Positions 17,730-25,975 are shown, numbered from the stretch's first letter. The stretch is DNA of 64,000 nt from JAVBOO01 sp031550435 (GCA_031550435.1 JAVBOO010000015.1:1-64000); one strand, 5' to 3'. The notes: a model not told the origin generated them from the letters alone. Made by a program: numbers and translations.

Positions 17730-18341
17730 TTACTCTTGTACCCCTTCGCCTATCTCTTCGGTTCCGTTTGCTTTTATGTACAAATCTTCGCTGCTGTTAA
17801 TCGAATTCAGTATGTCCTCGTCTATACGAAAGCTGTTTGAGTTGACTTTCTCGAGTTCGTCCGAAGGAACGGCGCTTTCGGTTTGTGTCGGGGTATCGGT
17901 CGTTTCGATGAAAACCTTAGAAACGTCCTCCCCTTCTTTGCCCTCTTCGCCGTTGTTTTCATCGCTGTCTTTTTCCTCATTTTTTTCAAAACCGAAGATA
18001 GTTTTTACTCCTTCGCCCAGATCCTCGAGCTTCGCCGCGGAGCTGTCCCAGAATTGCCGAACGCTTTCCGCCGTGATGCTTTCTCTTATAGTCAGCTTTA
18101 TTTCTTTTTTAACATATGCGGCAGTGTCATTGCCGATTATATTGATTATGAGGGCGATCAGCATGATAAAACCGCAAACTATGAGCTGCACGACTAATTT
18201 TTCTTTGAAGCTCAGCTTTTGAGCAATACTTTTCTTAGCGGGCTCCCCTGTCCTGACTCTCTTTACCTCGCGCTTATATTCGGCACGCACATCCGTGCTT
18301 CGAGTACGCGCTTCGGGTCTTTTAAAATCTTCGATATCCAT
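17730..18341 (-). CDS. Single-pass membrane protein in the SpoIVFA position, no LytM domain
   Basis: 203 residues: a basic cytoplasmic N-terminus (residues 1-48), one membrane helix (LVVQLIVCGFIMLIALIINI), a short helical extracytoplasmic part (SITAESVRQFWDSSAAKLED), and then a strongly acidic low-complexity tail to the stop. Position upstream of a SpoIVFB-like gene and the helix-plus-linker layout resemble SpoIVFA/M23 proteins. The usual LytM peptidase domain is missing and the stop codon abuts an R3 repeat. It may be a natural short form or a truncated gene. SD GGAGG 6 bases before the ATG. Confidence 0.7.
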   Translation of the reverse strand: MDIEDFKRPEARTRSTDVRAEYKREVKRVRTGEPAKKSIAQKLSFKEKLVVQLIVCGFIMLIALIINIIGNDTAAYVKKEIKLTIRESITAESVRQFWDSSAAKLEDLGEGVKTIFGFEKNEEKDSDENNGEEGKEGEDVSKVFIETTDTPTQTESAVPSDELEKVNSNSFRIDEDILNSINSSEDLYIKANGTEEIGEGVQE

Positions 18342-18681
18342 GTTTTCCTCCTATGTACAGCCAAGCGGGAAAAAAGGACAGCACCGCGCGGCTTGCTCTT
18401 AAAGGTTTTCCTATAAAATCATATGCCGGAATGTACAAGGTTATTACTTTTGCACGAGTAAACTCATATGTATTTCATTCGGTATTTAACTTCCGAGGTA
18501 ATACTCCCTCGGCAATACTAGCCACCTGCCGAAAAATTTTCTATCGGGAAATCAAATCCGCATTTTAGAGAATCTAATAGATATAGGTAAACACAGATTA
18601 ATTCAACTTAAATTGCTATATTGTTGTTCCCTTGCCACAGAGCAGAATTCGCCGCGAACCCCCGAAAGGAAAGAATGCATA
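18342..18681. repeat. 340-base divergent intergenic region with R3 and R1 fragments
   Basis: No gene seen. 18478-18515 carries the R3 end (CGGTATTTAACTTCCGAGG, then TAATACT, then a second CCTCGGCAATACTAG), and 18597-18619 carries the R1 terminal piece GTAAACACAGATTAATTCA. The promoters of the flanking divergent genes must lie here, but no convincing -35/-10 pair stands out. Confidence 0.5.
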
Positions 18682-19152
18682 ATGAGCATCGAGGAATTTA
18701 CCGAACGGACAGAACTCATGAAAAAGCGCCTATACCGCACGGCTTTTATGTTTTTGGGAAACGAAATCCATGCGGTTGAAGCTGTGGACGAAACGATTTA
18801 CCGCGGCCTGAAATCGCTGAAAAAACTGCGGGTTCCGAAATACTTTGAAACATGGATGACCCGCATACTCATTAACGTATGCAAAAAAGAACTCGGCAGA
18901 AGAAAAAGAGAACAACGGAAAGAAACTCTGACCGAAACAGCCGAAGAGCTTCTCGACTCTTTGCCGTTGAAAGACGCAATATCTCGTCTGCCGAAAGAGC
19001 TAAAAGACATTATTATTTTGCGTTACTTTTCCGGGCTGACACTCTTTGAAACTGCACAGAGCCTTGGCATACCGCAAGGAACCGCCGTTACAAGACAGCG
19101 AAGGGCATTAAAGCTTCTAAAAGCAGAACTACTGGAGGAGGATGGATTATGA
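18682..19152 (+). CDS. Sigma-70 family (ECF-like) RNA polymerase sigma factor
   Basis: 156 residues. Region 2 runs about residues 10-75 (RLYRTAFMFLGNEIHAVEAVDETIYRG and ETWMTRILINVCK), and region 4 runs 100-150 (LPKELKDIIILRYFSGLTLFETAQSLGIPQGTAVTRQRRALKLLK). This is the SigV/SigW-like short architecture. The ATG at 18682 follows AAAGGAAAG; the upstream open frame has no ribosome site. Its stop overlaps the next ATG (ATGA). The partner encodes a membrane DUF4179 protein, so this is probably a regulated alternative sigma factor. Confidence 0.88.
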   Translation: MSIEEFTERTELMKKRLYRTAFMFLGNEIHAVEAVDETIYRGLKSLKKLRVPKYFETWMTRILINVCKKELGRRKREQRKETLTETAEELLDSLPLKDAISRLPKELKDIIILRYFSGLTLFETAQSLGIPQGTAVTRQRRALKLLKAELLEEDGL

Positions 19153-20552
19153 ACCGCAAAGACGAATATGAGAAACTATTGGCAGAGCTTGATACCATAC
19201 CGCCCGAGCTTGCTCATTCCGTCGGTCGGGCTAAAGCAAAACTGAAAAAAACCAAAAACATGCGCCGGATGCTTGTGATACCGGTAAGCGGGCTTGCAGT
19301 TTGTCTTATATTTTTCACGGCCCTCGTTAACATATCTGTCCCGTTTGCAAAGGCGTGCGGGAGAATACCCGTACTGCGTAAACTTGCTGCGGCGATAGCA
19401 TTTTCGCCTTCTTTGAGTGCGGCGGTCGAAAACGAGTATGTTCAGCCGATTAATCTGGAACAGAGCAAGAACGATATAACGATGAGAATCGAGTATGTTA
19501 TAGCGGATACCAAGCAGCTAAACATTTTTTATACGATGCAATCCGAAAAGTATTCGTATTTAGATACTTCCGTGTCTTTAGACAGTTCTTTGGGCATGCC
19601 TGACGGAGGTTACGGCTTGAGCATGAGCAGTCCTGTCGGCAAAAGCGATGAGCTTCGCCAAATGACATTCGACTTTATAAGCGATGCTGTTCCGGAAAGT
19701 TTGGAGCTCAAATGCAGGGTATATGACAGAGGCGGAGATGTCGTAGAAGCCACGGCTCCGCCCGAACAGGAAACGGCGCGGGATCAGTACGAAGAACCGG
19801 AAATCATCTCAGAGTTCTCTTTTGCGCTGAACTTTGACCCTGATTATATTCAAAAGTGCGAGCTTATCGAAATGAACAGGGATTTTGAGATTGAACGGCA
19901 GCATTTCACGGTCAGATCTATTGAAATATACCCAACTCATATACGCCTAAACCTGATTGAAGATACAAACAACGGCAAATGGATAACAGGCCTTGATTTC
20001 TACCTTGAAAACGAAAAAGGCGAAAAGTTCGAAGGAATACGAAACGGAATAACCGCCACGGGAGCATTGGACACAAAGTCAATGGTTTCATACCGCTTGG
20101 AGAGTTCATTCTTTTCAAAGAGCAAAAAGCTGACACTTTTTATTACGGGAGCTACCTTGGTTGAAAAAGAAACGGCAGGAACAAAAATCGATTTGGTTAA
20201 CGCGACTGCCGAAAACCTTCCGGACGGTATGAAGCTCGAAAACATAACAAAAAGAGGCAACAACCCGATGCTTGTATTTTCCGTTCCCGGGCAAGATAGA
20301 ATTTTTTCTCGCATTCCTTTCGACTTTGAATATTTTGGTGAAGACGGAAAGCTTTATAACGGTTTTTCCGAAATTTCCGCTGCCACATCACAGGGATATT
20401 TAAACGATGCAACCGGCAGCTATATCGAAACACCGGGGCGTTACTGTTTTACAATGCGCTTAAGCGACTATCACGACGATGCTGTTTATCTTGTACCGTT
20501 TGTCCCCGTTTATTTCAAGCTCGGTGAGCCGATTATATTCAATGTTAAGTAG
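19149..20552 (+). CDS. DUF4179-type membrane protein, probable regulator of the adjacent sigma factor
   Basis: 467 residues. A short cytoplasmic N-terminus (about 40 residues, LAELDTIPPELAHSVGRAKAK), one membrane helix (MLVIPVSGLAVCLIFFTALVN), then a large extracytoplasmic region of beta-rich domains ending FVPVYFKLGEPIIFNVK. The segment VNISVPFAKACGRIPVLRKL is typical of DUF4179 proteins encoded directly after ECF sigma genes. The layout fits an anti-sigma or signal-sensing role, which is inferred from context. Translational coupling with the sigma gene (4-base overlap). Confidence 0.82.
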   Translation: MNRKDEYEKLLAELDTIPPELAHSVGRAKAKLKKTKNMRRMLVIPVSGLAVCLIFFTALVNISVPFAKACGRIPVLRKLAAAIAFSPSLSAAVENEYVQPINLEQSKNDITMRIEYVIADTKQLNIFYTMQSEKYSYLDTSVSLDSSLGMPDGGYGLSMSSPVGKSDELRQMTFDFISDAVPESLELKCRVYDRGGDVVEATAPPEQETARDQYEEPEIISEFSFALNFDPDYIQKCELIEMNRDFEIERQHFTVRSIEIYPTHIRLNLIEDTNNGKWITGLDFYLENEKGEKFEGIRNGITATGALDTKSMVSYRLESSFFSKSKKLTLFITGATLVEKETAGTKIDLVNATAENLPDGMKLENITKRGNNPMLVFSVPGQDRIFSRIPFDFEYFGEDGKLYNGFSEISAATSQGYLNDATGSYIETPGRYCFTMRLSDYHDDAVYLVPFVPVYFKLGEPIIFNVK

Positions 20553-20635
20553 ACAAACCGTAAAAACCGGCGTATATTTATATGCGGAAGCAAAATGTAA
20601 TCTACGGCGCATGCGGGCAAAACTACCCGCGGGGG

Positions 20636-20722
20636 ACGGCACCCATAATAAAAAACTGCGCGCCGGGTTTGAAAACAAGGGGAAGACACCCATAACCAAA
20701 AACTCGATGTTTTCGAAAAATT
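20636..20722. repeat. Two-unit imperfect tandem repeat
   Basis: Two diverged units of about 45 bases share GGGAAGACACCCATAA / GGGGACGGCACCCATAA, an A-rich stretch AAAAACT, and a GTTTTCGAAAA/GTTTGAAAAC end. Located in the 232-base gap between the DUF4179 gene and the next gene; no coding sequence seen there. Confidence 0.4.
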
Positions 20723-20784
20723 TGCAAGTATCGGCACGGCTTTGCTCTCAGAGCAAAAGCCGATGAATATCCGCAGGTGATTTT

Positions 20785-21354
20785 ATGGAAACTCAAGCAA
20801 CTCAGCCGAGAAAAATCTCGGTAACAGGAATCGACGGAGCGGTTCTGGGGGAAACCTATGCAAAGCGCGCCCGTCAAATGGTCAAAAACGGCAGGGCGAA
20901 ATGGATCGGCGAGTCCGAAGTGCGTATGCTGCCGGAATTCAAAAAGGAGCTGAAGCTTGTGGAAGATACCGTAGATTTAAGAGGCGGAACATATAATTCG
21001 AACGGAGCCGCGAAGATGAAGATAAAGCCCGAAAGCGCGGACGGAGAAATAAAGGTTGACAGGGACTTAATGCATTTTGCGAGAGAAAAAGTTTCCGAGC
21101 GTAAAAAGCTCATCGGAAAGCTGATAGCGATTTTCGAGACGGGAGCAGTCGTGCTGTTTGCAATAATAGCGGTACGATCATACAATTATTTTTTCGCATT
21201 ATGTATTGCCGCATATTTCGGGTTCAGACTCTTAATGTTTGCGCTCAGCCTCAAAGACTATGTCGATAAATTTACATTAAGGCGCGAGAGCTTAGCCTCA
21301 AAACATGAGAGAGAAGTCTTCGAGGAATATGTAAAAATGAAATCCGATAAATAA
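20785..21354 (+). CDS. Hypothetical protein with an RRxRR-like N-terminus and two membrane helices
   Basis: 189 residues. The N-terminal 55 residues (TGIDGAVLGETYAKRARQMVKNGRAKWIGE) look like the small basic module that opens some endonuclease-associated and clostridial membrane proteins (K/R-AR-x-MVKxGRAKW). A linker and two hydrophobic segments follow (about 118-137 and 141-158), then a charged C-terminus. The ATG has CAGGTGATTTT upstream. I cannot assign a function. An R4 element begins 11 bases after the stop. Confidence 0.7.
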   Translation: METQATQPRKISVTGIDGAVLGETYAKRARQMVKNGRAKWIGESEVRMLPEFKKELKLVEDTVDLRGGTYNSNGAAKMKIKPESADGEIKVDRDLMHFAREKVSERKKLIGKLIAIFETGAVVLFAIIAVRSYNYFFALCIAAYFGFRLLMFALSLKDYVDKFTLRRESLASKHEREVFEEYVKMKSDK

Positions 21355-21364
21355 CATTTTTTTG

Positions 21365-21433
21365 ATCCCTCTTATACCGGCACTGCGGGTCTAAGGGGAT
21401 TGAGGCGACAAGTTTAGCAAGTTGTCGCCTCAA
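21365..21433 (+). repeat. R4 double-hairpin element after the 20785 gene
   Basis: First hairpin CCCTCTTATACCGG...CTAAGGGG, then a perfect 12-bp hairpin TTGAGGCGACAA / TTGTCGCCTCAA. Other copies at 32300-32376 (reverse) and 59019-59094. All three sit immediately downstream of a stop codon. Confidence 0.75.
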
Positions 21434-21472
21434 TAACACGGTTGCCTTTATCGGCCAATAAAAAATATCTGC

Positions 21473-21516
21473 AAAAACCCCTTCTGTGCTGTTTGAAAAG
21501 CGCGGAAGGGGTTTTC
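21473..21516. terminator. Bidirectional intrinsic terminator
   Basis: Arms AAAAACCCCTTC and GAAGGGGTTTTC with a GC-containing loop. A/T runs on both sides suit both strands. It separates convergent transcripts from 20785 (+) and the hydrogenase maturation operon (-). Confidence 0.8.
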
Positions 21517-21523
21517 TCGCGGT

Positions 21524-21563
21524 CATTTTAAATAATTGCCTTGCGCAATTTCCAACACTTCCT
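21524..21563 (-). repeat. R2 repeat, internally deleted copy
   Basis: On the minus strand GGAAGTGTTGGAAATTG is joined directly to CGCAAGGCAATTATTTAAAA, i.e. the two ends of R2 without the ~80-base middle. It lies 2 bases after the hydE stop. Confidence 0.55.
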
Positions 21564-21565
21564 CG

Positions 21566-22582
21566 CTAAATTTTCGCGTCCCCCCGCCCCATGTCCGCCT
21601 CAAACCCGGCAGCAAGAAGCTGATTTTTCAGGGCAGCAAGCCCTTCGGCGGATTCGGCTCCGCGTGACAGCTTCCCGTCATAGAGATTGTAAGCTCCGCG
21701 AACATCGGGTGGAGAAAGATTTGGCATCGTTACATTTGCGCCGCACATAAGCCCCTTCTCTCTTCCCAAAGTCATCAGACTTGCCAAAGCCGTCGTTGAA
21801 GGAATGTTCGCGTCCGGAAGCAAAATCCTCGTTAAGGCAATCATTCGCAGCGTCAGGTCCCCGCTGCCCGGAGGATAAGAACCAAACGGCGTATCTTTAT
21901 GCGGCAGGAACGGTCCGATCCCGACCATATGCGGTTTCAACTCTCTCAAAAATACAAGGTCTTTGGCAAGATTTTCGACCGTTTGGAAAGGAGAACCGAC
22001 CATGAACCCCGCTCCGGTTTGAAAACCGAGACTCTTTAACTCGTAAAGACTTTTTTGGCGTTCTTTCGCAGACAGCTCCATCGGGTGAATCCTGTTGTAA
22101 TGCCCTTCGTCCGCCGTTTCGTGCCTTAATAAATAGCGGTCGGCTCCGGCCGCCTTAAGCCTTGCGTAACTTTCACGGCTCCGCTCTCCGAGCGAGAGAG
22201 TGACCGCCGCGTCGGGGTAGCGCTGCTTTATCACACCGAGAAGTCCGCAAAGGCGTTCGTCATTATCGCAGCCGTCTTCTCCTCCTTGCAGCACAAAAGT
22301 CCTGAAACCGAGCTTGTAGCCCGTTTCGCAGCAGTCCGAGATTTGTTCATCACTCAACCTGTAACGTACGGCTTTCTCGTTTGAGCGGCGCAGTCCGCAG
22401 TAATAGCAGTCGTTAACGCAATAGCTCGTTATTTCTATCAGCCCGCGCAAATAAACACGGTTGCCGAACTTTTCCCGCCTTATGCCGGCGGCCGTATCAA
22501 AAATTTCTTTTTCCAACGCTTCGGCTTTTGTCTCTATAAGCTCGGTCAGTTCCGCAACCGACGCTCTGTCTAAATTTAGCAT
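21566..22582 (-). CDS. hydE: [FeFe]-hydrogenase H-cluster maturation radical SAM protein HydE
   Basis: About 338 residues, normal for HydE. The radical SAM cluster motif is CVNDCYYC (C-x3-C-x2-C, near residue 55), followed by GGEDG and the family-typical FLPHKDTPF (SAM/substrate cavity) and CGANVTMPNLSP. HydE processes a HydG-made Fe(CO)2CN-cysteine synthon on the way to the diiron subcluster. The ATG at 22582 has AGAGG 5 bases upstream; a GTG two codons earlier lacks spacing. Last gene of the operon regulator-hydG-hydF-hydE, 72 bases after hydF. Confidence 0.95.
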   Translation of the reverse strand: MLNLDRASVAELTELIETKAEALEKEIFDTAAGIRREKFGNRVYLRGLIEITSYCVNDCYYCGLRRSNEKAVRYRLSDEQISDCCETGYKLGFRTFVLQGGEDGCDNDERLCGLLGVIKQRYPDAAVTLSLGERSRESYARLKAAGADRYLLRHETADEGHYNRIHPMELSAKERQKSLYELKSLGFQTGAGFMVGSPFQTVENLAKDLVFLRELKPHMVGIGPFLPHKDTPFGSYPPGSGDLTLRMIALTRILLPDANIPSTTALASLMTLGREKGLMCGANVTMPNLSPPDVRGAYNLYDGKLSRGAESAEGLAALKNQLLAAGFEADMGRGDAKI

Positions 22583-22654
22583 ATGCACCTCTTTATATTA
22601 TTGCTGAAACATGACGACGAACCATTCCGCCAATCAAACCGGAACCGGCCGTAC

Positions 22655-23830
22655 TCAGTCGAACAATGCTTTGCAGCGATTCAGCGCTCCGCTTCCCCAT
22701 GCCAACAGCATCCCATAGTTTGTCAGCGGAACGCCGCTTTCCTCCAGCAAAGCCATACGGTTGCTCAGCTCGGCGGACGAGAGCATACAGCCTCCGCATT
22801 GAACCGCCAAAGAATATTTTTCCAAGCTTTCGGGGAAGTCGCTGCCGCTTTTAAATTCAAAATTAAAATTCTTTCCCGTCTTTCTTCTAAGCATATCGGG
22901 AATTTTAACGCGCCCGATATCCTCGTGAGTCCGGTTGTGTGTACAGCCCTCAAGCACGAGTATACAAGCGTTATCATCTAATGCGTTTATCACTTGTGCC
23001 GCCTCGAGCATCCGAACAAAATCACCCTTTTGCCTCGCAAGCAAAATCGAAAACGACGTTAAGGGTATATGCTCCGGAACCATGCTGGCTACTGCGGAGA
23101 AGGCCTGAGAATCGGTAATAACCAAGTCTAAGTTTTTAAGCTTCGTCAAAGAGTCTTCCAGGTTCTCGGGCAGAGTAAGCGCACAAAAAGTCCCCGCATC
23201 CAGACAGGCTCGAATAACCTGCACCTGCGGCAGTATAAGCCGGCCGGCCGGTGCCGCCGAATCTATCGGCGTTACCAAAAGCACCGTCGAACCGGGCTTC
23301 ACCAAGCCTTCCAAAAGCGGACGTTCTTTTGGCACCGAGTCAGTCAGAAGCTTTGACAGAGCTACGCGTATCCCGTTTGCAGAATCCGGATCGTTACCGC
23401 AAAATTCATAGGCCCCCGCATAGCGTTTTTTCAAGTCTTCCAGAACATGTATGTCAACAGATCCGCATTTTGAAATAACAAGAAGGCAGGGCGTTTTCCC
23501 GCCCGAAAACTCCTTGTAAGCCTCGTGTGCCGGTTCAGCCGCGTTCATTATATATATAAGCGCGTCCGCGTTTCTCAGCGCTTTTTTTGTTTTTTGCATC
23601 CGCAGTTCTCCGATTTCGCTGCCGTCGGAAAAACCGGCGGTATCGGTCAGCATTATCGGTCCGTAAGGTATCAGCTCCATCGCCTTTTTAACGGGATCGG
23701 TAGTAGTTCCGGCTTTTTCGGATACTATTGCATTGTTTTGGCCGGTTAGCGCGTTAAAAAGCGTTGATTTGCCGCTGTTGATTTCTCCTATTATTACAAC
23801 CGTTCTGCGAACGGCTTGGTTGTTTTTCAT
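22655..23830 (-). CDS. hydF: [FeFe]-hydrogenase maturation GTPase HydF
   Basis: About 391 residues. The N-terminal GTPase has the P-loop GEINSGKST, GTTTDPV (G2), DTAGF (G3), and SKCG in place of a canonical NKxD. The middle dimerisation domain is followed by the C-terminal cluster domain with CTHNRTHEDIG and QCGGC. HydF is the scaffold that receives and delivers the 2Fe subcluster. The C-terminal motif is usually HCxxC; here Gln (VQCGGCM) replaces the histidine, while all three cluster cysteines remain. SD GAGGT precedes the ATG; the hydG stop is 8 bases upstream. Confidence 0.95.
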   Translation of the reverse strand: MKNNQAVRRTVVIIGEINSGKSTLFNALTGQNNAIVSEKAGTTTDPVKKAMELIPYGPIMLTDTAGFSDGSEIGELRMQKTKKALRNADALIYIMNAAEPAHEAYKEFSGGKTPCLLVISKCGSVDIHVLEDLKKRYAGAYEFCGNDPDSANGIRVALSKLLTDSVPKERPLLEGLVKPGSTVLLVTPIDSAAPAGRLILPQVQVIRACLDAGTFCALTLPENLEDSLTKLKNLDLVITDSQAFSAVASMVPEHIPLTSFSILLARQKGDFVRMLEAAQVINALDDNACILVLEGCTHNRTHEDIGRVKIPDMLRRKTGKNFNFEFKSGSDFPESLEKYSLAVQCGGCMLSSAELSNRMALLEESGVPLTNYGMLLAWGSGALNRCKALFD

Positions 23831-23838
23831 GGCAGACC

Positions 23839-25209
23839 TCACAAATACAAGTCGCGTGTACCGTGCTTAATACTTTCAATATTTTCGATTACACGTTCCC
23901 GGACTTTTTCGTTTTGAATATCTTTCACACATCTAGCGGCTATGTCGTCTGCTTTGGCGCGCAGACTTTCATCCCCGTAATCCCTCGCATACTCCTGCAG
24001 CGTTAGAAGAGCGTTCGGAAGACAAACGTTTCCGATTTGACCGGACTTTGCCAGTCTCATAAATCTGTCCCCAGTTCGCCCGCTTCTGTAACAGGCAGTG
24101 CAAAAACTGGGAATATAACCGGTGTCTATAAGCTCTTCTATCACAGACAACGCGCTTCTTTCGTCCTTCACCTCAAACTGAGGGCAGCTTTCCTCGCGCT
24201 TGACATAACCGCCGACCTCTGTAGACGAACCGGCCGAAAGCTGAGAAATACCTGCTTTTAAAAGTCTTTGTCTCATATCGCGCGTCTCGCGTGTTGACAG
24301 TATCATGCCGGTGAAAGGCACGGCGAGCCGTATTACCGCGACGATCTTTTCGAATGTGTCGTCATCCACCAAATCCGGAAAGCTTTCCAGGGTAATCCCG
24401 GGAGCCTTGCAGAGACGAGGCACGGATATCGTGTGAAAACCAACGCCGTATTCTTTTTCTAAATGCTCGTTATGCAGCATGAGACCCATTACCTCAAAAT
24501 ACGGATCATGGAGCCCGAAAAGCACTCCTCCTCCGACATCTTCAACGCCGCCCTGCATTGCTCTGTCAAACGCGTTAAGATGATACTCGTAGTTTCTTTT
24601 TGGACCGGCAGTATGAACGCGCAAGTAGGCGTCTCGATGGTAAGTCTCCTGAAAAAGTATGTATGTGCCGATTCCGGCTTCGTTAAGTCTTCTGTAGTTC
24701 TCAACGGTCGTCGCAGCTATGTTTACATTCACCCTTCGTATCTCGCCGTTTTCGAACTTCATTTCATATATCGTTTTTATGCAGTCAAGTATATAATCTA
24801 TGGTGCAGCGCCCGGGGTCTTCGCCGGCTTCGAGAGCAAGGCGTTTATGCCCCATTCGCTCAAGCATCATAACCTCGGAGCGGAGTTCGTCCATGCCGAG
24901 TATGCGCCGATCGAAATCCCTGCCGTTGTTAAAACTACAGTATGCGCAGCGGTTAACGCAATAATCGCTGACATAAAGCGGCGCAAACATGACTATCCTG
25001 TTACCGTATATACTCTCTTTTATTTTCCCCGCCGTCTCGAAAATCCTGTTAACGAATTCCGGCTTTTCTGTCGCCAGCAACGCGGCAACTTCCTTGTGCG
25101 TAAGCCCCTCCATTGCATCGGATTTATCAAGCGCGGCGCTTATAAATTCGTCAGAAGCCTTACGGGCTTCCTCCAATATTTTATCAATATATTCATGGTC
25201 TATTTGCAT
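23839..25209 (-). CDS. hydG: [FeFe]-hydrogenase maturation tyrosine lyase HydG
   Basis: 456 residues. The radical SAM motif CVNRCAYC (near residue 83) lies in a TIM barrel. The C-terminal auxiliary cluster motif CTACYRSGRTGDRFM carries the dangler-iron cluster. HydG splits tyrosine to p-cresol and dehydroglycine and builds the Fe(CO)2CN unit. Both cluster sites are intact. SD AGGGGG precedes the ATG; the regulator gene ends 9 bases upstream. hydA, the hydrogenase itself, is not in the window. Confidence 0.97.
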   Translation of the reverse strand: MQIDHEYIDKILEEARKASDEFISAALDKSDAMEGLTHKEVAALLATEKPEFVNRIFETAGKIKESIYGNRIVMFAPLYVSDYCVNRCAYCSFNNGRDFDRRILGMDELRSEVMMLERMGHKRLALEAGEDPGRCTIDYILDCIKTIYEMKFENGEIRRVNVNIAATTVENYRRLNEAGIGTYILFQETYHRDAYLRVHTAGPKRNYEYHLNAFDRAMQGGVEDVGGGVLFGLHDPYFEVMGLMLHNEHLEKEYGVGFHTISVPRLCKAPGITLESFPDLVDDDTFEKIVAVIRLAVPFTGMILSTRETRDMRQRLLKAGISQLSAGSSTEVGGYVKREESCPQFEVKDERSALSVIEELIDTGYIPSFCTACYRSGRTGDRFMRLAKSGQIGNVCLPNALLTLQEYARDYGDESLRAKADDIAARCVKDIQNEKVRERVIENIESIKHGTRDLYL

Positions 25210-25218
25210 GTTTTCCCC

Positions 25219-25470
25219 CTATGCAAGCTCATTCTTGGAAATTGCGGTTTTCACGATTACATGCTCTATTTTTCCAAGTTTGCCGGTTAAAGAATTAATT
25301 ACGTCCGGCTCGGCGACAACGGTTATAGATATGACCGACAAATTATTCTCGGGAAACGGCAAACCCATGCGTCCCTTTACTATCCCTTTAAAGCCGGCCA
25401 AAACCTCGTTAAACTTGCTTTGCACCGCCTCCGGACCCTCCAAAATCGCGCTGATTACAGCAATTCTCAT
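25219..25470 (-). CDS. TM1266-family iron-only hydrogenase system regulator
   Basis: About 83 residues of the small ACT/NikR-like fold named for TM1266. The N-terminus is RIAVISAILEGPEAVQSKFNEVL, with GRMGLPFPENNLSVISITVVAEPD in the middle and a second GKLGKIEHVIVKTAIS strand at the end. The family is found with hydrogenase maturation genes and is named a regulator, but its mechanism is unproven. Two adjacent ATGs (25473, 25470) are possible; 25470 has the better 7-base spacing to GGGGAG. First gene of the operon with hydG, hydF, hydE. Confidence 0.9.
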   Translation of the reverse strand: MRIAVISAILEGPEAVQSKFNEVLAGFKGIVKGRMGLPFPENNLSVISITVVAEPDVINSLTGKLGKIEHVIVKTAISKNELA

Positions 25471-25500
25471 CATAAAACTCCCCTTCCCGACTGTTTGGAT

Positions 25501-25592
25501 ATGTTGAAACATTGCTCTGCGGCTTCCACTGAAACCGGACAGCGCCACTTCTCAACCCGCCAAGCGGGTCTCGTACATTTTTCGGCACTTAC
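25501..25592 (-). repeat. R2 repeat, diverged copy upstream of the hydrogenase regulator
   Basis: Minus strand: GTGCCGAAAAATGTACGA, hairpin GACCCGC-TTG-GCGGGTT, GAGAAGTGGCGCT, CAGTGGAAGCCGCAGAGC, and the end TTTCAACAT. Sequence differs from other copies but the order of stems and the end motifs agree. Lies in the leader of the hyd operon. Confidence 0.5.
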
Positions 25593-25619
25593 TGTCGTTA
25601 CCTTTTAGCGGCTATATAA

Positions 25620-25644
25620 AAACCCCCTGCTTCGCGCAGGGGGT
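25620..25644 (-). terminator. Intrinsic terminator/attenuator upstream of the hyd operon
   Basis: Minus strand ACCCCCTGC-GCGAA-GCAGGGGGT followed by TTTTATAT. It closes a short transcription unit begun at the promoter 25782-25810 and stands about 150 bases before the TM1266 gene on the same strand. Confidence 0.8.
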
Positions 25645-25660
25645 AAATAGCGTAATAAAG

Positions 25661-25771
25661 TCATACAAAAAAGTATGGCTGTTCGCGTTCGTCCCTCGCA
25701 GCGCAGAACAAATCTTCCGCCGTAAGCATGATTATTGCGGTCACGATAGAAAAGAAACTCTCTTCACTCAT
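25661..25771 (-). CDS. Candidate 36-residue leader ORF, or small RNA, ahead of the hyd operon
   Basis: Between a near-consensus promoter and a terminator lies an open frame of 36 codons: MSEESFFSIVTAII, MLTAEDLFCAARDERE, QPYFFV. The predicted transcription start is only about 4 bases before the ATG, so translation would be leaderless; there is no Shine-Dalgarno sequence. The RNA also contains the hairpin CATAC-TTTTTT-GTATG around the stop. Either a leaderless microprotein, a regulatory leader read through into TM1266-hydGFE, or a noncoding RNA. Function unknown. Confidence 0.4.
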   Translation of the reverse strand: MSEESFFSIVTAIIMLTAEDLFCAARDEREQPYFFV

Positions 25772-25781
25772 GAACGTTATC

Positions 25782-25810
25782 AGTATATCAAGTTTTTAAT
25801 CTTAAGTCAA
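25782..25810 (-). promoter_or_regulatory. Strong sigma-A promoter of the leader unit/hyd operon
   Basis: Minus strand TTGACT (25805-25810), 17-base spacer, TATACT (25782-25787). Divergent from the uvrB promoter. Confidence 0.85.
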
Positions 25811-25874
25811 CATTCCAAGCTCGGAATACATCAGATCGCACATACATTTTCACAACTTTCAATAAGCACATACC

Positions 25875-25923
25875 AGAAATTTTGTTCGTTTTCTATTTAC
25901 AATTATTTTTAACGTGCTATACT
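25875..25923 (+). promoter_or_regulatory. uvrB promoter with a possible weak LexA site
   Basis: TTTACA (25896-25901), 16-base spacer, TATACT (25918-25923). AGAAATTTTGTTCG at 25875-25888 keeps the right half and part of the left half of the Bacillus-type SOS box CGAACRNRYGTTCG (10 of 14). The -10 overlaps the end of an R3 fragment. Confidence 0.55.
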
Positions 25924-25975
25924 ATTACCGCGGAAGTTAAATACCGCGAAGCTGTCGCTCCGCGGTAATAAAACC
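25918..25975 (-). repeat. R3 partial copy in the uvrB leader
   Basis: TATACTATTACCGCGGAAG, then TTAAATACCGCG, followed by a hairpin between CCGCGGAAG and CTCCGCGG. The R3 end supplies or coincides with the -10 element of uvrB. Confidence 0.55.
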
